A program made the position numbers and the translations under genes. From Lachnospiraceae bacterium (GTDB lineage: Bacteria; Bacillota; Clostridia; Lachnospirales; Lachnospiraceae), in contig JAAUZC010000014.1 of NCBI GenBank assembly GCA_014804795.1, forward strand, positions 7,948-49,334: a stretch of 41,387 bases of DNA. The letters are read 5' to 3'. Numbering within the stretch: the first letter of the stretch is position 1; every line of letters begins with the position of its first letter. This document shows, piece after piece, positions 17,101 to 26,457 of this stretch. The notes beneath the pieces were generated by a model. That model was not told the DNA's origin and did not search any database. It worked only from the letters and a program-made list of their open reading frames with translations.

Positions 17101-17133
17101 GTTGGCGGAAGATCCGGCCGCAGTGCTGCCAAC
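17101..17133 (+). terminator. Possible hairpin after the HAD gene
   Basis: GTTGGC (17101-17106) pairs with GCCAAC (17128-17133), with GC-rich sequence inside. No T-tract follows, so it may be a weak terminator or an mRNA-stabilising structure. Confidence 0.3.
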
Positions 17134-17182
17134 CCTCAAAATAATATACGAGTATAGGAATATGAAGGCGGAATAATAATAA

Positions 17183-18523
17183 ATGGCAGAAAAATCATAT
17201 CATGTAATTATTATAGGCGGCGGCGCATCCGGAATGGCGGCGGCTATCGCAGCTCTTCAGGAAATGGAAAAGAATAAGGGCGGAAAAAACGCCGGAAAAG
17301 TACTTCTCCTTGAGAGCAATGACAGAGTCGGGAAAAAGATTTTGGCTACCGGTAACGGGAAATGCAATTTTACCCATGAGAATATAAGCACAGCACATTA
17401 TCATACGGACGATCAGGCAGTGTTAGAATCTGTGCTGAACGGTTTTCCGACGGAAGCAGCGTTACATTTCTTTGAAGAACTGGGAATGCATTCCAGAACG
17501 AAAAACGGTTATTTTTATCCGCTTACGGAGACGGCTTCCACTGTGCTTGACGTGCTGCGGCTGCGGCTTGCGGAACTTGGGTGCGAAACGCTGTGTAATA
17601 TTTGGATCGAAAGGATAGAAAAATCGGGAAACGGCTTTTTTATCAGTTTTAAAGAACAGGAAAAGCGACACAGAGCATACGCGGACAGCATGATTCTGGC
17701 AACAGGTTCCAGAGCGGGCGGTTTTTTACAGAATAAGAAAGAAGATCCTCTGCGGCTTGCGGAATCGTTGGGACTGCGCAGTACGCCGCTTTATCCGGCT
17801 TTGACAAAATGCATCTGTCGGGAGGAGTACTATTATAGACAGCTTGCGGGAGTGCGGGCGCAGGTGAGGCTCTCACTTTATGCAGAAAGAGATGTCCCAA
17901 GTAAAACCGGCTGGGAACTTCTGAAACAGGAGACCGGCGAGCTGCAGCTTACGAAAGAGGGAATATCCGGGATTGCAGTTTTTCAGCTTTCCGGTAAGAT
18001 TGCACAGAAATTAGCAGATAAAAAGCGCGTGATTGTTGAAATTAATTTCCTGCCGGATTTCCCGGAGAACGAGTTGGAAGAATGGATAAAAAAGAGACTT
18101 TCCCTGCTGCCCGGGCGCAGTCTGGAAGAGTTCTTTTTGGGAGTGATACATAAGAAAGTGCTGAATGTTTGTCTGCAGGCGGAAGGACTTAGAGGAAATA
18201 TGAGAGTGCCCTGTGTAAATGACAGCAGAAATAATTTATCTGCCGAAAAGAGGGCGATTATCATGATCGCTTCTGTCATGAAACGCGCCATGCATTTCAC
18301 CACAGAAGTGACAGCAGTGTCAGATATAAGACAGGCACAGGTCTGCAGAGGAGGGCTTATTCTCTCGCAGTTTGATGAAAATCTGGAATGTAAAAAGATA
18401 CCCGGACTTTTTGCCTGTGGAGAAGTACTGAACGTGGACGGAGAATGCGGCGGATATAATCTGCATTTTGCATGGGCTTCCGGGGTAACAGCAGGGAGAG
18501 AGGCAATAAGGAAGGTATTATGA
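17183..18523 (+). CDS. HI0933/BaiN-family flavoprotein oxidoreductase
   Basis: A 446-residue NAD(P)/FAD-dependent oxidoreductase. The N-terminal Rossmann FAD site is GGGASG (residues 12-17), followed by LLLESNDRVGKKILATGNGKCNFTH, the hallmark of the HI0933 family. MILATGSRAGGFL is the second dinucleotide-site motif. The C-terminal FAD motif is GLFACGEVLNVDGECGGYNL. Characterised relatives include BaiN of bile-acid-metabolising clostridia, but most members have unknown substrates. It is full length and shares a 4-base ATGA overlap with the next small gene, which belongs to the same transcript as a second, unrelated flavoprotein. Confidence 0.88.
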   Translation: MAEKSYHVIIIGGGASGMAAAIAALQEMEKNKGGKNAGKVLLLESNDRVGKKILATGNGKCNFTHENISTAHYHTDDQAVLESVLNGFPTEAALHFFEELGMHSRTKNGYFYPLTETASTVLDVLRLRLAELGCETLCNIWIERIEKSGNGFFISFKEQEKRHRAYADSMILATGSRAGGFLQNKKEDPLRLAESLGLRSTPLYPALTKCICREEYYYRQLAGVRAQVRLSLYAERDVPSKTGWELLKQETGELQLTKEGISGIAVFQLSGKIAQKLADKKRVIVEINFLPDFPENELEEWIKKRLSLLPGRSLEEFFLGVIHKKVLNVCLQAEGLRGNMRVPCVNDSRNNLSAEKRAIIMIASVMKRAMHFTTEVTAVSDIRQAQVCRGGLILSQFDENLECKKIPGLFACGEVLNVDGECGGYNLHFAWASGVTAGREAIRKVL

Positions 18524-18720
18524 ACAACAATTCGGAAAAAGATATCGAAAATTTACTGAAAATTCTGGACGGATTCTGTGATGCAGGGGAGAGTCGTATG
18601 AAGCTGGAAGTATTGGAAGATATGGAGTCCGGCAATGTGGAGCATCAGTATCATCATGGACGGTGCGACATAGGAAGTCCCTGGGCGTGCGGAACTGCCT
18701 TTGATGTGCTGGAGGATTAA
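18520..18720 (+). CDS. Small hypothetical protein between two flavoproteins
   Basis: A 66-residue acidic protein whose start overlaps the preceding stop (ATGA), with AAGGAAGG upstream, so its translation is coupled. The N-terminal two-thirds is helical and acidic (DIENLLKILDGFCDAGES; KLEVLEDMESG). The tail EHQYHHGRCDIGSPWACG holds two His and two Cys, which could bind metal, or be modified. It is followed after 12 bases by a second flavoprotein. I do not recognise a family. It could be an accessory or electron-transfer partner of the flanking oxidoreductases, or a modified peptide; no maturase is nearby, which argues against the latter. Confidence 0.65.
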   Translation: MNNNSEKDIENLLKILDGFCDAGESRMKLEVLEDMESGNVEHQYHHGRCDIGSPWACGTAFDVLED

Positions 18721-18732
18721 AAGGAGAACAAT

Positions 18733-20385
18733 ATGCTTCGGGTCAATCAGATTGTATGTCCCATCGAATATACAAAAGAGCAGATATTTCAGGCTCTTTG
18801 CCGGAAACTGAAATGTGCGGAAAGTGATATTGTAAGCTGGAAGATCATGAAACGTTCCGTGGATGCCAGAAAAAAGCCAAAGCTTTTTTACAGTTATACC
18901 CTTTTGGCAAAATGCAGAGAAGAAAAAAAGCTTTTGGCGAGACTGAAAAAGGACAGAGATATCACGAAAGATGATGCTGTAAAATTCCGCTTTCAGGTGA
19001 CAGGACAGATGCCGCTTACAAAACGTCCTGTTATTATCGGAACAGGCCCGGCCGGGCTTTTTTGCGGTTTGGAACTGGCGAGAGCGGGTTTTCGCCCGAT
19101 CTTACTGGAACGGGGTAAAGAGGTTGTTCAGAGAAGTGCGGATGTGGAAGCTTTCTGGAAGGACGGCATACTTCTGCCAAATTCCAATGTGCAGTTTGGA
19201 GAAGGAGGAGCCGGAACTTTCTCTGACGGGAAGTTAAATACGTTGGTGAAAGATAAGTACGGTCGAAATATGCATGTGCTGGAAACCTTTGTAGAGTTTG
19301 GAGCACAGGAAAACATTTTATATGACCAGAAACCGCATATCGGTACGGATGTACTAAAGGATATTGTCAGAAATATACGGGAAGAAATCATCTCTCTGGG
19401 CGGTGAAGTGCGGTTTGAGAGCCAGGTGACGGATATTCGGGTTGCGGATATCAGAGAAAAGGGGCAGAGAATCACTGCGGTGGAAATAAACGGTGCAGAA
19501 TGGCTGGAAACGGAAGTTGTGGTGATTGCCATCGGCCACAGTGCACGAGATACCTTTTCTATGTTGTATGAAAAAGGGCTTACAATGGAAGCCAAACCTT
19601 TTGCCGTAGGTTTCCGGGTGCAGCATCCGCAGCGCTTTATCAACAGGAGCCAGTATGGTGCAGAAGAAGTCTCTGAACTTGGAGCCGCCCCCTATAAACT
19701 GACTGCAAAATCAAAAGACGGCAGAGGTGTCTATTCGTTCTGTATGTGTCCGGGCGGTTATGTTGTGAATGCGTCCTCAGAGGCCGGGCATCTGGCTGTA
19801 AATGGCATGAGCTACAGCGGCAGGGACGGGGACTGTGCCAACAGCGCTGTCATTGTGGCTGTATCGCCGGAAGATTACAGCGGGGGATGTTCCCCGGAAG
19901 AGAATTCCCCTCTCGCAGGTATTTTTTTTCAGAGAGAACTGGAAAGCTGCGCTTACCGGATCGGCGGCGGAAAGATCCCGATTCAAAAATACGGCGAATT
20001 TCAGGAAGAACTGGTAAAACGGGGCTTACTTAAATGCGTTTCCTGTTCAGACAGTGTTGCACCGTTTGAACCTGCCATAAAGGGACAATATGTTAAGACG
20101 GATATCACGGATATTATGCCGTCCGCATTCAATAAAGCCTTTGCGGAGGGCATGGAAGAGATGGATAGAAAGATACAGGGCTTTGCTTCAAAGGAAGCAT
20201 GGCTCTGCGGGATAGAGAGCAGAAGTTCATCGCCGGTGCGGATATGCAGAGATGAAGTTTTGCAGAGCAATATTAAGGGGATATATCCTTGCGGGGAAGG
20301 CGCCGGATATGCCGGTGGAATCACCTCAGCGGCTATGGACGGCATAAAAGTTGCACAGGAGATTGCACAAGAATGGAGATTATGA
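18733..20385 (+). CDS. FAD-dependent dehydrogenase (COG2509-type)
   Basis: A 550-residue cytoplasmic flavoprotein. Residues 1-90 form an N-terminal alpha/beta domain typical of this family (LRVNQIVCPIEYTKEQIFQ, SWKIMKRSVDARKKP). The FAD-binding site is GTGPAG (103-108) followed by the acidic strand end PILLERGKEV. NVQFGEGGAGTFSDGKLNT is a strongly conserved family block. IAIGHSARDTF, SFCMCPGGYVVNASSE and the C-terminal IYPCGEGAGYAGGITSAAMDG complete the signature. Full length. Substrate unknown. It probably forms an operon with the HI0933-type flavoprotein, the 66-aa protein and the following DUF3160 lipoprotein, whose start overlaps its stop. Confidence 0.9.
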   Translation: MLRVNQIVCPIEYTKEQIFQALCRKLKCAESDIVSWKIMKRSVDARKKPKLFYSYTLLAKCREEKKLLARLKKDRDITKDDAVKFRFQVTGQMPLTKRPVIIGTGPAGLFCGLELARAGFRPILLERGKEVVQRSADVEAFWKDGILLPNSNVQFGEGGAGTFSDGKLNTLVKDKYGRNMHVLETFVEFGAQENILYDQKPHIGTDVLKDIVRNIREEIISLGGEVRFESQVTDIRVADIREKGQRITAVEINGAEWLETEVVVIAIGHSARDTFSMLYEKGLTMEAKPFAVGFRVQHPQRFINRSQYGAEEVSELGAAPYKLTAKSKDGRGVYSFCMCPGGYVVNASSEAGHLAVNGMSYSGRDGDCANSAVIVAVSPEDYSGGCSPEENSPLAGIFFQRELESCAYRIGGGKIPIQKYGEFQEELVKRGLLKCVSCSDSVAPFEPAIKGQYVKTDITDIMPSAFNKAFAEGMEEMDRKIQGFASKEAWLCGIESRSSSPVRICRDEVLQSNIKGIYPCGEGAGYAGGITSAAMDGIKVAQEIAQEWRL

Positions 20386-22604
20386 TGAAAAAGAAAAATG
20401 GTAAACAGATTGTCGCAGCATTTTTAATTACATGTGTGCTCGGCGGCTGCGGGTTGTCGGATGGTTCCGGGAAAAACTTGGATGAAATTGTGAAATTTGA
20501 GGAAGATGTGGAGAACCACGATGCAGATTTAGAAAAGGATGCAGCTGAGGAGATTCCGGGGGAATATCCGGCAAACGGTGCGATGAAAAGACCGTCTCTC
20601 TTAAACATGGAAATGACAGAGGAAGAGACGATGGTGACGCCGAACGCTGCGCCTTACACAATAGAATCAGATCTGAGCAATGTGGAAAATCTCTGGCAGT
20701 TTTATATGGAGGATGATCTGAAAGAAAAACTGGCAGAAAACGGTTTTATCGTATGGGAAAATGGAGGAGACGAGTTTTATGAGGGATATGAATGGAACCG
20801 GTATTCTATGATTCCCAATTTTGTAACGGTAGATTCGATGATGCATACCTATCATCTTTATTTTAGCTATTTAATGAAAAATATTGAGAAAGAGTATCTG
20901 GCGGATGACCTTTCAGTTTTGAGTGTAAAAATGGCTGAAAACAGCGCTGCACAGTACGAGGTTTTGAAGGGAACAGAATGGGAGGAAGCCGCCGTCCGCA
21001 ATGTGGCTTTTTTCACGGTAGGGGCAAGGCTTTCCGGAGCTGACATCACCGGATATGATTATGCGGAAGAATTGGTTTCCAGAGAACTGAATGCCATAAA
21101 TAATGCATCGGGCATTGCCGATTCCGCTATTACCGGCAGGATGGAAGACTATTCCCAATATATCCCGAGAGGCTATTATGAGGGAGATGAACTGTTAGAG
21201 CGCTATTTTAAGACGATGATGTGGTACGGCCGGATTCATTTTATACAGGAAAAGGAAGAGCTTAACAGAAGCGCCCTTTTGATGACGATGGCGTTGACAC
21301 AAGACGCTGAAAGCTATAAGTTGTGGGAAAGCACTTATGCGGTGACTTCTTTCTTCGCGGGTGCAAGTGATGATTCCGGCGTCTGTGAATATGCATCTCT
21401 CATCAAAGAAGCATACGGTGAAGGTGTTTCTGTCGGTGACCTGACGGGAAATAAGGAGGCTTTCGACAACTTCCACGCTATGACAGCTGTGCTTGAGCCG
21501 CCGCAGATCAACTCCATTCCGATCATGGATGGAGAGGACAATACAATCAGAGGTTTTCGCTTTATGGGACAGCGCTTTACGATCGATGCGGCGATCATGC
21601 AGAACCTGATCTACCAAAACGTCGGGGAAGATGCTGCAGGAAATAAGCGTATGCTTCCGGATGTACTGGATGTGCCCGCTGCATTGGGAAGCGATACGGC
21701 GCTTGAGATTTTGGAAGAACAGGGTGATACGGGCTATCAGAATTATATGGAAAATCTGAAGAAACTGAAAGAAAGCCTGTCGGGAGAAAATAAAACACTG
21801 TGGAATGCAAGTCTCTATGCGAACTGGCTTAATACGCTCAGACCCCTGCTTGATAAGAAAGGTGATGGTTATCCGGTATTCATGCAGAATGAAGAGTGGG
21901 CAAAGAAAGATCTGGAATGCTTTGCGGGCAGTTTTACAGAATTGAAACATGATACGGTACTTTATACCAAACAGGTGATAGCGGAAATGGGCGGTGGCAT
22001 GGAAGAGGAACCAGATGACAGAGGATATGTGGAGCCGGAACCGCTTGTTTATGCACGATTTTATCAGCTTGCTTCACTTACGGCGGAGGGACTAAAACGG
22101 TATGATATGCTTAATGCCGGTGATGAAGAAAATCTGATAAGACTGGCGGAAATGGCGGAGAAGCTTCTTATCATTTCCAATAAAGAACTTCAAAATGAAG
22201 TTCTGACAGAGGATGAATATGAGTTTATCAGGTGTTATGGCGGAAATCTGGAGCATTTCTGGATTGAGGCTGTAAAAAATGATAACAATGTGGAGACACC
22301 TATGGAATTGCCGGCGGCTGTTGTGACAGATATTGCAACAGATCCGAACGGGCAAGTACTGGAAATAGCGACCGGAATCCCTTCCTCGATTTATGTGGTG
22401 GTCAATGTAGATGGAAAGATTAAAATTGCGAGAGGCAGCGTTTATACATTCTATCAGTTCCCGTGGGCTATGGAAGACAGGCTGACCGATTCGAAGTGGC
22501 GCTATATGATGCGGTATCAGGCTGATGAGAATGGAAACTGGTTGGATTTCGAGGCGGAATTACCGGTGAAACAGCCGGAGTGGACACAGAGTTACCGGAA
22601 ATAA
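20385..22604 (+). CDS. DUF3160 lipoprotein
   Basis: A 739-residue exported lipoprotein. Residues 1-19 form a signal peptide and the lipobox LGGC places the lipidated cysteine at residue 22. The region after the acidic linker is one large DUF3160 domain: IPNFVTVDSMMHTYHLYF, YIPRGYYEGDELLERYFK, MMWYGRIHF, RFMGQRFTIDAAIM, YANWLNTLRPLL and YQFPWAMEDRLTDSKW are characteristic. The function of DUF3160 is unknown. ATG 20385 is the second of two tandem ATGs overlapping the preceding stop; it has the better distance from GGAG. The 3' neighbour is a CapA-like protein with its own membrane anchor, a common pairing that suggests a cell-envelope role. Confidence 0.85.
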   Translation: MKKKNGKQIVAAFLITCVLGGCGLSDGSGKNLDEIVKFEEDVENHDADLEKDAAEEIPGEYPANGAMKRPSLLNMEMTEEETMVTPNAAPYTIESDLSNVENLWQFYMEDDLKEKLAENGFIVWENGGDEFYEGYEWNRYSMIPNFVTVDSMMHTYHLYFSYLMKNIEKEYLADDLSVLSVKMAENSAAQYEVLKGTEWEEAAVRNVAFFTVGARLSGADITGYDYAEELVSRELNAINNASGIADSAITGRMEDYSQYIPRGYYEGDELLERYFKTMMWYGRIHFIQEKEELNRSALLMTMALTQDAESYKLWESTYAVTSFFAGASDDSGVCEYASLIKEAYGEGVSVGDLTGNKEAFDNFHAMTAVLEPPQINSIPIMDGEDNTIRGFRFMGQRFTIDAAIMQNLIYQNVGEDAAGNKRMLPDVLDVPAALGSDTALEILEEQGDTGYQNYMENLKKLKESLSGENKTLWNASLYANWLNTLRPLLDKKGDGYPVFMQNEEWAKKDLECFAGSFTELKHDTVLYTKQVIAEMGGGMEEEPDDRGYVEPEPLVYARFYQLASLTAEGLKRYDMLNAGDEENLIRLAEMAEKLLIISNKELQNEVLTEDEYEFIRCYGGNLEHFWIEAVKNDNNVETPMELPAAVVTDIATDPNGQVLEIATGIPSSIYVVVNVDGKIKIARGSVYTFYQFPWAMEDRLTDSKWRYMMRYQADENGNWLDFEAELPVKQPEWTQSYRK

Positions 22605-22639
22605 GGCTTTGTAAAATGGAAGTGATACAGGATAGAAAT

Positions 22640-24099
22640 ATGAAATTACAGTGGAAGAAGGTAATAATTCCAATCATGGCGCTTTTGGTTATTGGTGTCG
22701 TCCTGTATATTCTGTGGAATAGTGGAGCATTTTTACCGGGATGGGTTGTATGGGAAGAGAACAGCATCTTTGATGCATCGGGCAGTTATGAAATCTCTTT
22801 GACAAAGAAAACAGTTCATATAACTTATGAAAAGGAAAACATATGGGATTCGCCCGAAGACGTGAAAGTGCAGCAGATCTTGTCCTGTGACATTGACCGG
22901 GACGACTGTGATGAATTGATAGTGCTTTGCTGGAAAAGAGGGCGTTTCGGAGAACATAAGCCATTCTGGATAGAAAATGATGAAAAAACCTGGTCCCAGC
23001 ATATTTTTGTTTATGAATATGCCGGAAATGCGATCCGGCCGAAATGGATGTCTTCCTATGTAGGACAAGAGGTTGCTTTTCTGTCATCGGCGTAAATAAG
23101 AACGGCGACAAGTGGCTTTTTCTGACTGACCCGGAGGGAGATGTGAGTTACTGGCGCTGGGGATCCTGGGGGTTTGAAAAAGAAGATGCGGAAGTCTCTT
23201 TTGTGGTCTTTGGGGATAATCTGATTCACGAACCAATTTATACTTATGGGCTGAATCATGGAGGAAATTTCGATTTTCTGTATGAGAATGTCAAAGAAAA
23301 GATTGCGGAAAGTGACATTGCTGTCATAAATCAGGAGACGCCATTTGTAAAAGATTCTGCGGAGTATGGGGACTATCCCAGATTCGGTACGCCGATGCAG
23401 GTGGGAGAGGCCATCGCGGAAGCTGGTTTTGATGTTGTGACCTGCGCTACGAATCATGCACTTGACAGAGGAGCCAGTGGGGTTCATACTACAAAGGAGT
23501 TTTTTACGTCCCATGATATTTTGTGTCCAGGCATTCAGACAGAGAAGGAGACAGAAAGAAAACCTTACGAGATCATTATGAGAAAAGGGGCGAAGTTTGC
23601 CCTGTTTAATTATACTTATGGGTTAAACGGAAATGCTCTGCCGGAGAACTGCCCGTTCATGGTACATCTGTTGGAGAATGAACAGCAGGTTCGGGAAGAT
23701 ATCAAAAAGGCCAGAGAAGAAGCGGACTTTGTGCTCGTGTTTGTCCACTGGGGGACGGAGAACAGCACAGAAATAGACGATTTCCAGAAAAAATGGGCAG
23801 ATGTTTTTCTGGACAGTAAAGTGGACGTGGTAGTCGGCAGTCATCCCCATGTGCTGCAGCCTTTTGAAATGCTGGAGAGAGAGGATGGGCATAAAATGCT
23901 TGTTTATTATTCCATTGGGAATTTTGTCAGCGCACAGCCGGAAAAATCCTGTGAAAAGGGCGGTATGGCTGAGTTTATGGTGGTACCTGGGAAGAATGGC
24001 TATGAGATTGCAGCATACAACCTGAGACCTTTGACGATTTTGTGGCAGACGGGCGGAGGATATACGACAATACTGACAGAAGATAACAAAGAAAAATAG
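22640..24099 (+). pseudogene. CapA-family (poly-gamma-glutamate capsule-type) protein, frameshifted
   Basis: Two frames make up one gene. The first (22640-23095) encodes a signal anchor (residues ~6-26) and an N-terminal domain (CDIDRDDCDELIVLCWKRGRFG). It breaks off at EVAFLSSA-stop. The second frame carries on with SVIGVNKNGDKWLFLTD and the whole CapA metallophosphatase-like domain: VSFVVFGDNLIHEP, INQETPF, CATNHALDRG, FVHWGTENSTE, VGSHPHVLQPFE and YSIGNFVS. The switch is -1, at the TTTT run 23077-23080. Reading one extra T restores EVAF-SVIGVNKNG without loss. It is either a one-base deletion, a sequencing error or ribosomal slippage. CapA relatives act at the cell envelope; the true substrate is unknown. 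Confidence 0.75.
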
Positions 24100-24131
24100 A
24101 ATAAATTACAGCCAGAAAGGAATTTCATAAT

Positions 24132-25001
24132 ATGGAAAATAAAAGAGCATTTTTACGGGATAAGCAGAGGATTGTCATTAAAATAGGATCCTCTTCCCTG
24201 CAGCATCCGGAGACTGGAGATCTGGACTACACGAAATTAGATGTTCTGGTGCGGGAGCTATGCAATCTGCGGAATATGGGGAAAGATGTGGTGCTTGTGA
24301 CTTCCGGCGCCATTTCTGTAGGAAAAAAGGCAGTGCATATCACAGAGATTAACAATGAAGATGAAGACCATGCCATCGCCGTAAAACAGGCCTGTGCGGC
24401 AGTGGGACAGGCAAGGTTAATGATGATCTATCAGAAGATTTTTGCGGAGTACAATCAGATGACGGCGCAGATTCTGATGACAAAAAATACGATCGTGGAT
24501 AATCTGAACCGCTATAATGCCCAGAATACGTTTAGAGAACTTTTAAATATGGGCGTTGTGCCGATTGTGAACGAAAATGATACAGTAGCGACCTATGAAA
24601 TTGAGATTGGAGACAACGATACGCTTTCCGCTATTGTGGCGGCGCTGATCGATGCGGATCTGCTGATTTTACTGTCGGATATCGACGGTCTTTACACAGA
24701 TGATCCGCGCACAAACCCTGACGCGAAGTTTGTGGAAGAGGTGGAGAATCTGGATCAGGAAACGATGCAGATGGGAAAAGCATCCACAGGAAGCGACAGC
24801 GGAACAGGCGGTATGAACACGAAGCTGATGGCGGCAAAGATTGCGACAAAATCGGGAATCGATATGCTCATCGCCAACAGCAAAGATATTAAGGTGATCC
24901 ACAGACTGCTCGATGGGGCGCAGGTTGGAACGCTGTTTCACAGTGCCGGATATGACTCTAAATTTGATCTGCCATTATTTGTGGAACGGATGCACAGATA
25001 A
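24132..25001 (+). CDS. proB: Glutamate 5-kinase
   Basis: Catalyses ATP-dependent phosphorylation of glutamate, the first step of proline synthesis. The amino-acid-kinase fold is complete: IVIKIGSSSL near the N-terminus, VTSGAISVGKK, PIVNENDTVATYEIEIGDND (substrate site), LILLSDIDGLYTDDPR, and the nucleotide loop GTGGMNTKLMAAKIATKSG. At 289 residues it lacks the C-terminal PUA domain found in E. coli ProB, as is usual in many Clostridia. The start has an AGAAAGGAATT ribosome site. The expected partner proA (glutamate-5-semialdehyde dehydrogenase) is not downstream; a MATE/LysR/MATE block follows instead. Confidence 0.96.
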   Translation: MENKRAFLRDKQRIVIKIGSSSLQHPETGDLDYTKLDVLVRELCNLRNMGKDVVLVTSGAISVGKKAVHITEINNEDEDHAIAVKQACAAVGQARLMMIYQKIFAEYNQMTAQILMTKNTIVDNLNRYNAQNTFRELLNMGVVPIVNENDTVATYEIEIGDNDTLSAIVAALIDADLLILLSDIDGLYTDDPRTNPDAKFVEEVENLDQETMQMGKASTGSDSGTGGMNTKLMAAKIATKSGIDMLIANSKDIKVIHRLLDGAQVGTLFHSAGYDSKFDLPLFVERMHR

Positions 25002-25023
25002 GGGTACTGTTTTAAAATACTAC

Positions 25024-26355
25024 CTATCTGCATAATTGTTTGTATTTCTTATGGTAAAAGAAAACGGAAAGAGCCATAGCAATTGTCCATCCAATCGGCC
25101 ATGCACACCATATACCTGTCGCGGATTTTGTCAAATCCGAGAGAACAAAGGCTAAAACCACCCGCAGGATCAGGTCGGTGAAAGTGCCGGCCATAAACTG
25201 ACGCATGGCACTGACACCCCGAAGGATGCCGTCCGCAACCAGTTTAGCGGATACAACAAAGTAGAACGGGGAGAGTATGTACAAAAACTGTCCGCCGGTC
25301 ATCAATGCGGCAGCCGAACCTTTTTCCATAAACAGAAGAAGCAGATATCTTCCAAAGAAAATGTAAAGGATACAGAACGGTATACACAGACACCACACCA
25401 TTTTGATTCCCGCACGGAAACACTCTTTAAGCCGCCCGATTTTTCCTGCACCGAGGTTCTGGGCCGAAAAATTGGAAATACCATTGCCGATCGTGGTGAA
25501 AGATGTAATAACCATATTGTTCAGTTTCACCGCGGCGGAGTAACCGGCCATAACAGACGGGCCGAATCCGTTGATAACGCTCTGAATCAGGATATTGCCC
25601 ACCGAGACAAAGCTCTGCTGCAAAATGCTTGGAACGGCAATCAGCAGAATCCTTTTCAAAAGTCCCAGGTCGAAGATCGGAACCTTATTTTGAATCGGAA
25701 TTTTCTTAAGTCTCTTCCATACAGCGAGGACGGCCAGAATGCAGCTGACACCCTGACATAAAAAGGTCGCCCATGCCACACCTGCCACGCCCATATAAAA
25801 GGCTTTCACAAACAGAATATCCACTGCGATATTTGCACTGGAGGACACTGCCAGAAAATAAAAGGGGGTTTTGGAATCCCCCAATGCGGAGAAAATACCG
25901 GTTGCAATATTATAAAAGAACACAAAGGGCAGCCCCCAGATATAAATATTCAGATAGAGCTGTGAGTCTGAAAACACTTCATCCGGCGTCCGGATCAGTC
26001 TAAGTAACGGCTCGCATCCGAAGATACCGGCAAGCATTAACACAACGCATAGTACGGCGCTGAAAATGCAGGCCGTGGATACTGCGGTTTTCAGTCTGCC
26101 GTAGTCTTTTGCACCGAACAGCTGGGAAACGATAACGGAGCATCCCATATTGCATCCGAAAGCAAAGGCGATAAAAATCAATGTGATCTCATAGCTGTTT
26201 CCCACAGCCGCCAGAGCATTTTCCCCGATGAATTTACCGGCTACCAGAGAGTCCGCGATGTTGTAGAGCTGCTGAAAAATAATGCTGCCAAACAGAGGAA
26301 GGCAGAATCCCCATAATACTGTCTCCGGTTTTCCAACTGTCAGATCTTTATTCAT
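25024..26355 (-). CDS. MATE family efflux transporter
   Basis: A ~443-residue multidrug/toxin extrusion pump with 12 hydrophobic segments in two six-helix halves. MATE signatures include FGSIIFQQLYNIADSLVAGKFIGENALAAVGNSY near the N-terminus, and VPSILQQSFVSVGNILIQSVINGFG at the start of the second half. NGISNFSAQNLGAGKIGRLKE matches the conserved cytosolic loop. It expels cationic or other small compounds using Na+ or H+. The ATG at 26355 is chosen rather than 26373 because GGAGGG lies between them. It is divergent from a LysR gene at 26458, with a palindrome between them, so it is likely the regulated target. Confidence 0.92.
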   Translation of the reverse strand: MNKDLTVGKPETVLWGFCLPLFGSIIFQQLYNIADSLVAGKFIGENALAAVGNSYEITLIFIAFAFGCNMGCSVIVSQLFGAKDYGRLKTAVSTACIFSAVLCVVLMLAGIFGCEPLLRLIRTPDEVFSDSQLYLNIYIWGLPFVFFYNIATGIFSALGDSKTPFYFLAVSSSANIAVDILFVKAFYMGVAGVAWATFLCQGVSCILAVLAVWKRLKKIPIQNKVPIFDLGLLKRILLIAVPSILQQSFVSVGNILIQSVINGFGPSVMAGYSAAVKLNNMVITSFTTIGNGISNFSAQNLGAGKIGRLKECFRAGIKMVWCLCIPFCILYIFFGRYLLLLFMEKGSAAALMTGGQFLYILSPFYFVVSAKLVADGILRGVSAMRQFMAGTFTDLILRVVLAFVLSDLTKSATGIWCAWPIGWTIAMALSVFFYHKKYKQLCR

Positions 26356-26391
26356 AAAATCATATCCCTCCATTTACATCATTTCAAAACT

Positions 26392-26403
26392 GTATTATAA
26401 TAC
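26392..26403. promoter_or_regulatory. 12-bp palindrome in the MATE/LysR divergent promoter region
   Basis: GTATTATAATAC is a perfect 12-bp palindrome. On the minus strand its core is TATAAT, a good -10 for the MATE gene with only a poor -35 (TTTTCG), as expected at an activator-dependent promoter. A plus-strand TATAAT at 26428-26433 may serve LysR. The palindrome is a plausible LysR operator. Confidence 0.4.
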
Positions 26404-26457
26404 GTTTATTAAAATACGAAAAATACATATAATATATCAAAGGTATATAAAAAATAT

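Noticed and set aside
18520-18720. Ribosomal peptide (RiPP) precursor with Cys/His tail
   Set aside because: No radical-SAM, YcaO, LanM or protease gene is nearby; the neighbours are FAD oxidoreductases of other families.
21195-21950. 251-codon minus-strand ORF opposite DUF3160
   Set aside because: It is the antisense shadow of a conserved gene, with no ribosome site and implausible composition.
24999-25025. Imperfect palindrome GGTACTGTTTT/AAAATACTACC between proB and MATE
   Set aside because: It could be a bidirectional terminator, but the stem is AT-rich with mismatches; too weak to annotate.
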